Assembly: GCA_964017195.1 (NCBI GenBank) | Contig: OZ024895.1 | Coordinates: 20,397,534 to 20,461,533, forward strand | Reading direction: 5' to 3' | Length of the DNA: 64,000 nucleotides | Origin: Siderastrea radians | Taxonomy: Eukaryota; Cnidaria; Anthozoa; Scleractinia; Rhizangiidae | Shown here: positions 1 to 8,858 of the stretch, piece by piece | Layout: each line of letters opens with the position of its first letter | Numbering within the stretch: position 1 is the stretch's first letter | Position numbers and translations under genes: made by a program | Notes under the pieces: generated by a model | The model's input: the letters and a program-made list of their open reading frames with translations, nothing else | Databases searched by the model: none | Told to the model about the DNA's origin: nothing

Positions 1-2174
1 GAGGAGGCTTCGCACTTCTGACACATTAGTTGGTGGGGCGACGCTTTGAAGTGCTTCGACTTTTCTTGGGTCAGGTGACATGCCCTTTTCAGAGAATACA
101 TGGCCGAAAAAGAGCATGGTTGGAACACGGAACTGACACTTAGGTAAATTGATGGTTAGTCCATTCTCATGGAGTTGGTGGAATACTTGCCGTAGATGCT
201 GGTCATGAGTGTCCTTGTCAATACCGCCAACATAGATGTCATCGCTGATATTCTTTACACAGGGTATGCCTTGGATTGCATCACTCACTTTCTTCTGGAA
301 TATTTCTGCTGCGCAAGAGATACCGAAGTTGAGGCGCCTGTAGCGAAACAGTCCGACGTGGGTGGAGAAGGTAGTTAGCGGCCTGGAGTCAGGGTGGAGT
401 GGGATCTGGTGATATCCTTGGTTAAGATCAATTTTGCTGAATACTTTGCACCCATTAAGGTCAGCCACTACATCATCGATGGTGGGAATGATGTGCCGCT
501 CCCTGATAATGGCTTTGTTGAGCGAGCGCATGTCAACACAGATTCTAATTTCATTGGGCTTTAGTGGCTTTGGTACAACCACAATCGGTGACACCCAAGG
601 TGTTGGGCCTTCGGCACGCTCAATGATACCATCCTTCTCAAGGTTTCTCAGCTTTTCTTCTACTTGCTTTCTGACGTGGAACGGAATGCGACGATGCGGC
701 TGCGCGACTGGTCTGACAGATTCATCTACGTGAATGTGTACTGGTTCACCTTTGTATTCACCCATTCCATTCATTAGACTAGGGAAGTCCTTGAGGAAGT
801 CTGGGACACCGGAAGGTAAATCTTTAGGGGGGTGCTCAACCGTGCTTACAGCTTTGATTAGGTTTAACTTCTGTGATGTCATCCAGCTGAGTATGGAGCC
901 CGATGAGCCTTCTGCAACATAGAATGTTTCTTCCGATGAGCAGTGATCACTGACAACGTTGGCCTTGAGCTTACCACAGAGGTCTAGAGGTTTGGTAGAC
1001 ATGTATGGATACACCTTGACATTGGTATTAGTCAGCTGTGGTTTTGGTTTCAGAGTGTCAAAGTCCCTTTTGCTTAAGATGTTTACTGTTGCCCCAGAAT
1101 CGGCCATTATACGGATGGGTGTGTCCATAATCCTGACTTGAAAGATAGGTTTGGCGGTTTGGGGTTCCTGTGTGCCAATTTCAAAGGTATATTCTTCACT
1201 GTTGACACTCTCAGCACCTGCTGGGGTTGAGATTTCACCACCAGAGGGGTCTTCTATATCCACAAACCTTGCGCGATGCCTTTGTTGTCTGCCCCCGGAG
1301 GGTTTTCTCGGTCGGGTAGGTTTAGAGCGAATAGGTTTACTTCGGCAAACCTTAGCAAAATGATTAAGTTTTTCGCAGTTCAGGCATCGTTTTCCTTGAG
1401 CCGGGCAGTTTCCTTGATGTGGATAATTTCCACCGCATAAACCGCACTTAGTATTGCGAGAACCAGATCTTGGTGGGCGGTCAGAGCTCTCTTTATTCAG
1501 ACCATCGGTTGTTTTGCTACGGCTATTGCCAACCCAATGCGATTCCTGTCTTTGCATTTCACTGGTTTGTCCGTCCGCGGTTTCCATTGCCCGAGCAGAC
1601 TTGAGCAGGTTTTCTAAGTCGAGGTTTTGCTCGATCGCTTTGCGCCTAAGACGAATTGATGAGGTACCTTGGATTATTTGCCGCTTTACTTCTAAGTTAG
1701 TATCGGCGAACTCACATTTTCGTGCCAGTAGTTGAAGACGGGTGTAAAACTCGGTGATATTTTCTCCGGACTTCTGCGTTTCCTGACGAAAGACGTAAAC
1801 ATGGTGATCAACACACTTCTGAGGTTCGAAATAGTCGGTGAGCGCTTTGACGGCGATTTTGTATTCGTCATTTCCTTCGGTTGGATCTGGTACGGTAAGA
1901 GTTTCGAAAACATCGCAAGTTTCCTCTCCAACATAATGCAGTAGCATTGCTTTCTGTTGGGACGCCTTGGTAATGTTCATCGCTTTGAACATGTTATTCA
2001 AACGCTTGACGTACTTCTCAAAACGGGTAGGTACTGTGTCCTCGGTTGAAGCTCAAATTCAGGAAAGGTCGGTAGGTTGATCACTGCGGCCATGGTAGAA
2101 GAAGATGTCGCAGAGGACGGTGATGTTGCGGAAGACGGTGGAACTGATTCGGTAGATGAAGAACTAGCAGACAT
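1..2174 (-). CDS. Gypsy Gag-Pol polyprotein (Gag, protease, N-terminal reverse transcriptase), partial, one frameshift
   Basis: Gag-Pol supplies the capsid-like protein, protease and reverse transcriptase that copy the element through RNA. Reading leftward from an ATG at 2174 there is a Ser/Thr-rich start and a Gag core. Two zinc knuckles follow near 1340-1450, the second being CX2CX4HX4C. An aspartic protease with ADSGAT lies near 1105. The reverse transcriptase has the fingers motif PWVSPIVVVPKP, DLNQGYHQIPL and the catalytic SDDIYVGG near 235. Gag and pol share one frame with no stop between them. Near 2040-2050 the frame of the ATG is out of register by one base with the rest of Gag, consistent with loss of a single base, so this copy probably makes no full product. 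The 3' part (RNase H, integrase) is outside the window. Confidence 0.92.
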
Positions 2175-2250
2175 AAAACCCAGTCGATCGGTAGGTTTTC
2201 CTTGTCAATTCGGTGCTTCAAAACGAAGATTTTCCTCTCCGATTAGAGCG

Positions 2251-2268
2251 ATCCCATGCTCGTCGCCA
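2251..2268 (-). other. candidate primer-binding site of the Gypsy element
   Basis: The 18 bases start with TGG, as sites complementary to a tRNA 3' CCA end do, and begin two bases inside the end of the LTR. Which tRNA it matches was not determined. Confidence 0.55.
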
Positions 2269-2270
2269 TT

Positions 2271-2449
2271 TGTAAAGTTCTTTCCGATTATTGACTCAAG
2301 ATGCATAGGATAAACACTGATTTAATGCAGACTCAGTCACATGGACGCCATGTTGGTGGGAGAGAGAGAACACTTCCCATAATTCCTAGCGATACATAAA
2401 TTCTGGATATCCGGTTGTTATACTTCCGGTAGCTAACATGAACATTACA
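2271..2449 (-). repeat. Gypsy 5' LTR (179 bp)
   Basis: On the minus strand the segment begins TGTAATGTTCATG and ends CTTTACA, the TG...CA ends expected of an LTR with a short TGTAA/TTACA inverted terminus. Two bases after its end comes TGGCGACGAGCATGGGAT (plus 2251-2268), the position and TGG start of a tRNA primer-binding site. Beyond its outer end the Polinton integrase reading frame resumes at once. The boundaries are inferred from these signals because the partner LTR is not in the window. Confidence 0.75.
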
Positions 2450-2451
2450 GG

Positions 2452-3324
2452 CGTGTTATTGTAAATCATATTGACGAGATATGGCGCTCTGATCTTGTTG
2501 AGATGCAACAGTTTAGTCGATGGAACGATGGCTACAGATACCTTCTCATGGTTTTAGACGTGTTTAGTAAATATGGTTGGATTGTCCCTTTAAAGGACAA
2601 AAAAGGAGAAACCGTTATGAATGCTTTTAAAACAATCCTTAAAGAAGGTAGAAAACCGGAATATTTATGGACAGACAAAGGCAAAGAGTATTACAACAAA
2701 CATGTTAAGGAACTACTTGATAAGAATAAAATAACCTTGTACTCAACTGAGAATGAGGAAAAGTCTTTAGTTTGTGAAAGATGGAACAGAGCAATTAAAA
2801 CCAAGATGTGGAAACAGTTCACTGTTCAAGGTAATACACAGTATTTAGACATGCTACCTAAATTAGTAAAACAGTATAACAACACTAAACATAGCTCTAT
2901 CAAAATGACACCCATAGAAGCCAGTAAAAAGAAAAATGAAGGGACTGTTTACTTTAACCTATATGGTAATTTGGAGCAAGTATCATCTAAACCGAAATTC
3001 AAAATAGGTGATAAGGTTAGAATAAGTAAGTATAAACGGAATGTGTTTGATAAGGGCTATACACCAAATTGGTCTGAGGAAGTTTTTACAGTTGATGAAA
3101 TACAACATACGAATCCAATAACTTACAAACTAAAGGATCTCAGAGGTGAAGACATTCAAGATAGTTTTTATGAACCCGAATTATTAAAAGCAAAACAAGA
3201 GGTATTCAGAATTGATAAAGTCATTCGGAGGGATTATAAGAAGAAACAAGCTTTAGTTAAGTGGAAGGGATATAGTAATGACTTTAATAGTTGGATTCCG
3301 TTAAAGGACTTGAAGGATATATAA
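2452..3324 (+). pseudogene. Polinton integrase (DDE) with C-terminal chromodomain, 5' end cut off by Gypsy
   Basis: The protein would insert the Polinton into chromosomes. The reading frame is open from the Gypsy LTR border and enters the family motif VNHIDEIWRSDLVEMQ before the first ATG at 2503. The real protein therefore started further upstream and the Gypsy insertion removed that part. The catalytic triad is visible: D in RSDLVEM, D in WTDKGKEYY, and E in CERWNRAIK. The C-terminus from about residue 235 of the ATG-started frame (VIRRDYKKKQALVKWKGYSN) is a chromodomain, usual in Polinton integrases and thought to guide target choice. The stretch remaining in the window has no internal stop, so the damage seen is the retrotransposon insertion. 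It belongs with the polymerase and nuclease genes downstream. Confidence 0.9.
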
Positions 3325-3440
3325 AAGCGGTTTAAAGAGAATTATCTAACATATATTATATCAATCGATACAGTATATGCTGTTATTGCTGCTAATGGTA
3401 GCCAAAAATATAATTGTTTCTGGCTATCTTATTTAAACAG

Positions 3441-3454
3441 AAAATAATATATAG
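3441..3454 (+). promoter_or_regulatory. shared motif AAAATAATATATAG upstream of the Bro-N gene
   Basis: The exact 14-mer occurs 15 bases before the ATG at 3470 and again before the next gene (4288-4301). Its place in both intergenic gaps suggests an element-specific promoter or transcript-start signal. This is an inference, and the high local AT content lowers its weight. Confidence 0.4.
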
Positions 3455-3469
3455 CATTAATACATACAT

Positions 3470-4282
3470 ATGGAAATTTTCACTTATGAAGGAAAAAAAC
3501 TGAATATTATCAAAAAGGATGATGATATTTGGTTTCGTGGTAAAACAGTTGCTAGCATTTTGGGATATGAAGATACCAAGAAAGCGATTTTCAAACATGT
3601 TGATGAAGAAGATAAATGTTCACTTAAGAGGCTCAAATCCAAGGGGGACGATTCGTCCCCTTTAACACGGAACACCGGAAACACGATTTATATAAATGAA
3701 TCTGGATTGTACAGCCTAATATTGAGATCAAAAATGGATAAAGCTAAAGATTTCCAACGAAGGGTTACTAAGGAAGTTTTACCATCAATCAGAAAAACCG
3801 GTAAGTATGAATTCAACAACAGGCCATACAAAATGCTGACATTCAATATCAACACAGAATATGATTTACATAAAAAGGTAGTCAACTTTATTAGAAACAA
3901 TTATCCTAAAGCAATCCTAATCCCAACATTAGGTGAAAACCAAATTAATGGTAACATGAGAATAAAATCATACAACATGGGTTATCAGAAGGGAGCTTGT
4001 GATCTATTCATTGGAAATATGCATTTGAAGTACTCAGGTTTTGCAATCGAATTTAAAACACCAACTGGTTATGGAAAGCTTTCAGAAGAACAGGAGATGA
4101 TGCTACAAGAGTACGAAAACAACATTTACAAAATATTAGTCAGCAACGATTATGATGAAATCATTAAAGAAATCATACTTTATTTCCAGGGTGTAAGAAT
4201 CAAATGCAAACATTGTTCCAGAAAATTCAAGTCAACAGAAACATTAAGCAATCATTTGAAATTCATACACAAACACTTATAA
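3470..4282 (+). CDS. Bro-N + VRR-NUC-like nuclease + C2H2 zinc finger protein (270 aa)
   Basis: This Polinton cargo gene joins three modules. Residues 1 to about 112 look like a Bro-N DNA-binding domain (IWFRGKTVASILGYEDTKKA, then YINESGLYSLILRSKMDKAK and a VLPSIRKTGKY end). Residues of about 125-240 carry a PD-(D/E)XK nuclease pattern of VRR-NUC type: CDLF with D178, then AIEFKTP with E194 and K196, and a following Q208. The last 25 residues are a C2H2 finger (CKHC...HLKFIHKH). Bro-N proteins are common in large DNA viruses, phages and virus-like elements. A role in DNA processing, replication or recombination of the element is inferred. The ORF is intact and starts at an ATG after an AT-rich spacer. 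Domain assignment is by eye, the Bro-N part firmer than the nuclease. Confidence 0.8.
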   Translation: MEIFTYEGKKLNIIKKDDDIWFRGKTVASILGYEDTKKAIFKHVDEEDKCSLKRLKSKGDDSSPLTRNTGNTIYINESGLYSLILRSKMDKAKDFQRRVTKEVLPSIRKTGKYEFNNRPYKMLTFNINTEYDLHKKVVNFIRNNYPKAILIPTLGENQINGNMRIKSYNMGYQKGACDLFIGNMHLKYSGFAIEFKTPTGYGKLSEEQEMMLQEYENNIYKILVSNDYDEIIKEIILYFQGVRIKCKHCSRKFKSTETLSNHLKFIHKHL

Positions 4283-4287
4283 AGAGA

Positions 4288-4301
4288 AAAATAATATATA
4301 G
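4288..4301 (+). promoter_or_regulatory. second copy of motif AAAATAATATATAG
   Basis: It is identical to 3441-3454 and lies nine bases before the ATG at 4311. The next gene, starting at 4633, is preceded only by a looser TATA-rich run (AGTATATATAT), so the motif is not shared by all genes. Confidence 0.4.
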
Positions 4302-4310
4302 ATTATATAT

Positions 4311-4520
4311 ATGGAAAATCAAAATGTAAAGAGAGGTCGAGGTAGACCAAAAAAGTATTCAACTGAAGAGGAGAAGAAGGAGGCTATAAAACAACAAAAA
4401 TCGAAGTACATGCTAAATAAGGAATGGTATTGTGATATATGCAATACTGGTCGTAATTATACTCTAGCTGGTAAATGGTGTCATTTGAACACAAAAAAGC
4501 ATATTAATAATAGCAGATAA
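4311..4520 (+). CDS. small AT-hook / zinc-finger protein (69 aa)
   Basis: A short intact ORF with an AT-hook (RGRGRPKK, residues 8-15) and a basic/acidic linker. It ends in a C2H2-type finger of matrin/U1 style (CDICNTGRNYTLAGKWCHLN followed by TKKH). AT-hooks bind the minor groove of AT-rich DNA, which fits an AT-rich element. Small proteins of this build are found in virus-like mobile elements, where a regulatory or packaging role is presumed. It lies 28 bases after the Bro-N gene, on the same strand, with the shared 14-mer in the gap. The function is inferred only from these motifs. Confidence 0.7.
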   Translation: MENQNVKRGRGRPKKYSTEEEKKEAIKQQKSKYMLNKEWYCDICNTGRNYTLAGKWCHLNTKKHINNSR

Positions 4521-4632
4521 AATTAAATTATTTCACAGTTTGAAGGATCTAATAAATCCTTTAAACTCTTACTTATATTTAAACGCACCATTGAAAAGGC
4601 TTAAAAGAATATCAATACTATAGTATATATAT

Positions 4633-5703
4633 ATGGAAATAAAAGAATATAATTATATAGAAATGAACAAAGCTAGTTTGAAGAAACTTAGCAAATCAAA
4701 ACTTATCAAATTGCTATTAAAGCAAGAGAAGAAGCTTGAAAATATGGTGGCAAATATGAAGCCAGTGCCTACACCTATAAGTGTTAAGCAAATGGTTCAA
4801 GATTATGAAGACAATATACCAAAACCACCAGTTCCAGCACCTAGAACTAAGAAACTATTAGATAAACCAGTTCCAACACCTAGAACCAAAATAGAACAAA
4901 CAAACAAAGCCTTGAAGGGTTATACTAAGTCATACGAAATAGGTATTAAACACAACATAGACCCTTTAATTCAAATGCAAAACACTAGAAAGGCTATAGA
5001 ATATCATATTAACACACTATTGAATGAAATGAAAGGTTTCAAATTCGTAGAAACACTGAAAGTAACATTCAAAAAACTCACAGATGGTGAAACAGTATAT
5101 AGGTCAGCATATTTTAACAGTTCAGCTCAAACAATAATAAACCAAACAGAAATCAATAACTCATTACAAATGTCTAAACAGCAGATACTAAATAAGATAG
5201 CTGAATGGATTTCTCAAGGATCCGGTTGGACAATTAAATCAGTTGATAGTCATTATCTTAATATTGTAAAATACAAGCCTATGAGTGGATCATCCTATAT
5301 CCAACTACCTTCTGAATTAGGAAATGGTAAAAAAGGCTTGATTAATTTAAAAAACATGGATAATGAATGCTTCAGATGGTGTCACATCAGACATTTAAGC
5401 CCACAAGACAAGGACCCTCAACGTATAAAAAAGACTGACAAGCAATACATTGAAAAGTTAGATTATTCTGGTATTGAATTTCCGGTTAATGTCAAACAGT
5501 TCAACAAAATTGAGAAGCAAAATAAAATTAACATCAGTGTATTTGGATATGAAGAAAAGCAACCATTTTCCATTTATGTTTCCAAAGAAAAGTTTGAAGA
5601 TCATATGGAACTACTATTAATAACAAAAAGACGAAAACAAGCATTATATCCTCATAAAAGATTTCAACACATTCATGTTCAATCAAACAAAACACGAACA
5701 TAG
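4633..5703 (+). pseudogene. N-terminal part of Polinton DNA polymerase B, ends in a frameshift
   Basis: This 356-residue frame is the N-terminal region that precedes the exonuclease domain in Polinton polymerases. It has a proline-rich stretch with repeated PVP.PRTK near residues 60-85. A conserved block (GLINLKNMDNECFRWCHIRH) lies at about residues 236-255. At the run of five A at 5625-5629 the meaningful frame switches by one base into the frame that runs on as the polymerase. The last 25 or so residues of this frame are therefore out-of-frame translation. The break is either a decay mutation or, less likely, a programmed frameshift at the A-run. The start is the ATG at 4633 just after a TATA-rich run. 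Confidence 0.8.
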
Positions 5704-8356
5704 GAAACACTTTTGTATGTATTGTCTACAATGTTTTAGCTCTGAAAGGGTATTAAATAATCATAAAGACAATTGCATTCAAGTGAACGGTACTCAAGCA
5801 ATTAAAATGCCAACTAAAGATAACAACATACTGAAATTCAATAATTTTCATAAACAGCAACAAGTTCCATTTGTTGTATATGCTGATTTCGAAGCTATAA
5901 CAGAGAAAGTGTATGGATGTATACGTATGCCTAGTGATGATAAATCATATACTGAAACATACCAAAAACATACAGACTGTGGATATGGATATAAGGTTGT
6001 GTGCTGTTATGACAACAAATATACTAAACCAGAGCAGATATATAGAGGTGAAAATGCTGTTTATCAGTTCATGGAAAATATGTTAGAAGAAGTTAAATAT
6101 TGCAAAAATATTATGAAGAAACGTTTCAACAAACCATTGAGAATGACTGAAAATGATGAAGAGAAATTTCAAAAAGCGGAAGAATGTCACATCTGTGATA
6201 AAAGATATACTGAAAAAGATATTCGAGTTAGAGATCATTGTCATATTACTGGTGAATACAGAGGTTCAGCACATCAAGACTGTAATCTGAAACTTAGAAT
6301 AAATCCTGAAGAAATAAAAATTCCTGTTATATTCCATAATCTAAGAGGTTATGACAGCCATTTCATTATGCAGCAGATTGGTGAAATAGTCAAAAAGCAT
6401 ACATACAAAAACAAACAAATGAATATCAATGCTATTCCCAACAACATGGAAAAATACATGGCATTCATGCTTGGTAATCATCTGACATTCATTGATAGTT
6501 TCCAATTCATGAGCTCAAGTTTGGATAAATTAGTCAGCAACTTACCTAGTGAAGCTTTAAAATATACAAACAAACAATTCAAAGGTGGAAAATTCGAATT
6601 GATGACGCGTAAGGGAGTTTATCCTTACGATTACATGGATAGTTTCGAAAAATTCAATAAAACAGAATTACCAACAAAAGAAGAATTTTACAGCATATTG
6701 AGTGATGAACACATAACAGATGAAGATTATCAACATGCTAAACATGTTTGGAACACTTTCAAATTACAATCAATGGGTGAATACCATAATCTATATCTTA
6801 AGTCTGATATCCTTTTATTAGCTGATGTATTCGAAAACTTCCGTGAGACCTGTCTTCAGTATTACAAACTTGATCCATGTCACTATTTCACATCTCCTGG
6901 TTTGTCATGGGATGCTATGTTGAAGATGACTAATATTAAACTTGAACTAATGACAGACATAGACATGTTTCAATTCATAAAGAAAGGAATGAGAGGAGGT
7001 ATTAGTTATATAACCAATCGATATGGTAGAGCAAACAACAAGTACATGAAAGAATATGATGAGAAGGTGCCGTCAAAGTATATCATGTATCTTGATGCTA
7101 ACAACCTTTACGGTTGGGCTATGTCACAGTATCTACCAACTGGCGGTTTCAAATGGTTGACGGAAAAACAAATCAATAAATTAAACTTAGCTGAGTATGA
7201 AGATGATAGTAAGAAAGGGTTGATACTAAAAGTTGATCTAGAATATCCTAAAGAACTACATAACCTGCATAATGACTACCCATTAGGACCTGAAAAGGTT
7301 AAAGTAACTGAAAGCATGTTATCCGATTATTGCAAAAAGATACAAAACAAATTTAATATTTCCACAGGACTAGTACACAAACTTATCCCTACATTATGTA
7401 ACAAAGAAAAATACGTCCTACACTATAGAAACCTTCAACTATACCTCGATCTCGGTTTGAAAATAAAGAAAGTGCATAGAGTATTGAAATTCAATCAATC
7501 ACCATGGCTCAAACAATATATCGACTTCAACACCCAAAAGAGAACTGTAGCAAAAAAGTCATTCGAAAAAGATTTCTTCAAACTAATGAATAACTCAGTG
7601 TTTGGAAAGACAATGGAGAACATAAGAAAGCGTGTCGATGTCAGACTTATCACAGATGAAAAGAAATTATTGAAAATGGCTTCCAAACCGACTTATGTGA
7701 GTAGTAAAATCTTCAATGAAAATCTGGTAGCAGTGCCTAAGATCAAAGAAACGCTAACTCTAAACAGGCCGGGATATGTGGGTATGTGTATTCTTGATCT
7801 AAGTAAGACATTAATGTATGATTTTCATTATAACTATATCAAAGAAAAGTATGGTAATAAGGCTAAACTACTATTCACTGACACAGACAGTCTAACATAT
7901 GAGATTGAAGCTGAAGATGTGTATCAAGACTTTTGGAATGACAAAGATCGATTTGACAACAGTGACTATCCAGAATATTCACAGTATTTCGATAAGACAA
8001 ATAAGAAGGTAATTGGGAAATTCAAGGATGAAGCAGCTGGAATACCAATCACAGAATTCGTTGGTTTGCGATCAAAAATGTATTCATATATTAAAGACAA
8101 TGATGAAGGTGGAAAAACCGCTAAAGGCATCAAAAAGAATATCATAAAGAACCACATCAAACATGAAGATTATAAAAATGTATTAATTAATAACAAACAA
8201 ATACATCATACCATGAAAACAATCAGAAGTATGAATCATCAACTAGGTAGTTACGAGCTCAATAAAGTGTCACTCAGCTGTTTCGACGATAAACGATATA
8301 TAGCAAACGATGGAATCAATAGTTTCGCTTACGGACATTATGCAATTCAAAACTAA
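5675..8356 (+). CDS. Polinton protein-primed DNA polymerase B, main part (893 codons from the first ATG)
   Basis: This is a family-B DNA polymerase that would replicate the element by protein priming. Motifs in order by residue: a C2H2 finger at 14-34; Exo I YADFEA at 69-74; an HNH-like zinc module (CHIC...RDHCHITG...HQDC) at 171-203; Exo II HNLRGYDSHF at 221-230; Exo III with YLKSD at 374-378; polymerase motif A LDANNLYGW at 473-481; motif B NNSVFGKTMEN at 639-649; motif C TDTDSL at 735-740. The frame is uninterrupted after the break at 5625-5629 and all catalytic acidic residues are present. The reading frame is open upstream of the ATG at 5675, so this ATG is not the natural start. It overlaps the N-terminal frame by 29 bases only because of the frameshift. 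Confidence 0.92.
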   Translation: MFNQTKHEHRKHFCMYCLQCFSSERVLNNHKDNCIQVNGTQAIKMPTKDNNILKFNNFHKQQQVPFVVYADFEAITEKVYGCIRMPSDDKSYTETYQKHTDCGYGYKVVCCYDNKYTKPEQIYRGENAVYQFMENMLEEVKYCKNIMKKRFNKPLRMTENDEEKFQKAEECHICDKRYTEKDIRVRDHCHITGEYRGSAHQDCNLKLRINPEEIKIPVIFHNLRGYDSHFIMQQIGEIVKKHTYKNKQMNINAIPNNMEKYMAFMLGNHLTFIDSFQFMSSSLDKLVSNLPSEALKYTNKQFKGGKFELMTRKGVYPYDYMDSFEKFNKTELPTKEEFYSILSDEHITDEDYQHAKHVWNTFKLQSMGEYHNLYLKSDILLLADVFENFRETCLQYYKLDPCHYFTSPGLSWDAMLKMTNIKLELMTDIDMFQFIKKGMRGGISYITNRYGRANNKYMKEYDEKVPSKYIMYLDANNLYGWAMSQYLPTGGFKWLTEKQINKLNLAEYEDDSKKGLILKVDLEYPKELHNLHNDYPLGPEKVKVTESMLSDYCKKIQNKFNISTGLVHKLIPTLCNKEKYVLHYRNLQLYLDLGLKIKKVHRVLKFNQSPWLKQYIDFNTQKRTVAKKSFEKDFFKLMNNSVFGKTMENIRKRVDVRLITDEKKLLKMASKPTYVSSKIFNENLVAVPKIKETLTLNRPGYVGMCILDLSKTLMYDFHYNYIKEKYGNKAKLLFTDTDSLTYEIEAEDVYQDFWNDKDRFDNSDYPEYSQYFDKTNKKVIGKFKDEAAGIPITEFVGLRSKMYSYIKDNDEGGKTAKGIKKNIIKNHIKHEDYKNVLINNKQIHHTMKTIRSMNHQLGSYELNKVSLSCFDDKRYIANDGINSFAYGHYAIQN

Positions 8357-8357
8357 A

Positions 8358-8507
8358 ATGCAGAAACTTCCGATAAATTTATTTGAAAAAATAATATCTG
8401 GGTACGTTTTTGATTGGGAGAGAGAGATCGTACGATCGTCTCATGACATTGACACAATAGCTATTAGTGATGACGTCACGCCACAGCTGTGGCGTTTTGT
8501 GGCTTAA
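8358..8507 (+). CDS. possible small ORF after the polymerase (49 aa)
   Basis: An ATG two bases after the polymerase stop opens a 49-codon frame beginning MQKLPINLFEKIISGY. Nothing is recognised in it. It might be a small element gene or chance. Its position tight behind the polymerase is the only support. Confidence 0.25.
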   Translation: MQKLPINLFEKIISGYVFDWEREIVRSSHDIDTIAISDDVTPQLWRFVA

Positions 8508-8661
8508 TATTATTTAAACCCATTGAATTGCTTCTTCTTCATTGTCCTTAAGAACAATAGCAATCTGATGACTCATTTCCTGTTTTTCTGAGAATGTTAA
8601 GACTCCCTGTATTATGTCACGCAATGGAAAATGCGTTCGTTTCCACATGAAATAAAAACAT

Positions 8662-8757
8662 ATAGATTTCCATATTATTTTACAATATATATATCTCCAT
8701 ATTATTGTTCTTATATGTATATCTCCATATTATTGTTATTATATGTATGTCTCCATA
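8662..8757 (+). repeat. 28-bp tandem repeat, about 3.5 copies
   Basis: The unit ATATCTCCATATTATTGTTC plus eight AT-rich bases is nearly exact at 8691-8718 and 8719-8746, with degenerate copies on each side. It is AT-rich spacer between the Polinton genes and the decayed integrase. Confidence 0.75.
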
Positions 8758-8780
8758 AAAATGATTACCATCCGATGGAA

Positions 8781-8853
8781 AGTAGTTAGAGTTGGTTCGG
8801 TTTTAGCGAAGTTTTTATAAAACTGCGCCAGAACCGCCAACTCTATAACTACT
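8781..8853. repeat. imperfect palindrome, 73 bp
   Basis: AGTAGTTAGAGTTGG at the left pairs with CCAACTCTATAACTACT at the right, and the inner halves (CGGTTTTAGCG / CGCCAGAACCG) also mostly pair. It sits at the border between the Polinton end and the integrase remnant. It might be a hairpin, a small MITE or an element terminus. Confidence 0.65.
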
Positions 8854-8858
8854 GACAG

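Larger units (their letters stand above)
1..2449 (-). mobile_element. Ty3/Gypsy LTR retrotransposon, 5' LTR + gag-pol, runs off the left edge
   Basis: Read on the minus strand the element has a short LTR, a primer-binding-like site, then gag and pol in that order. The other LTR, RNase H and integrase lie outside the window. The element interrupts the integrase gene of the Polinton that follows, so it is the younger insertion. The pol frame is open over all 680 or so codons that can be read. One frame break is seen, in gag. This suggests a fairly recent copy. The target duplication cannot be checked because only one end is visible. Confidence 0.93.
2450..8520 (+). mobile_element. Polinton/Maverick element, right-hand part
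   Basis: Four same-strand genes form a Polinton module: retroviral-type integrase with chromodomain, a Bro-N/nuclease protein, a small AT-hook zinc-finger protein, and protein-primed DNA polymerase B. The DNA is very AT-rich with short spacers, unlike the flanking DNA. The left part, where packaging ATPase, protease and capsid genes could lie, is cut off by the Gypsy insertion or lies outside the window. No capsid genes occur between the genes seen. The right boundary is uncertain; I place it after the polymerase, before the repeats at 8660-8860. No terminal inverted repeat pair could be matched. Confidence 0.88.

Noticed and set aside
1692..1934. 80-codon minus-strand ORF in the Gypsy gag region
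   Set aside because: It is in a different frame from the real Gag frame, which carries the conserved FRQETQKSGENITEFYTRL block.
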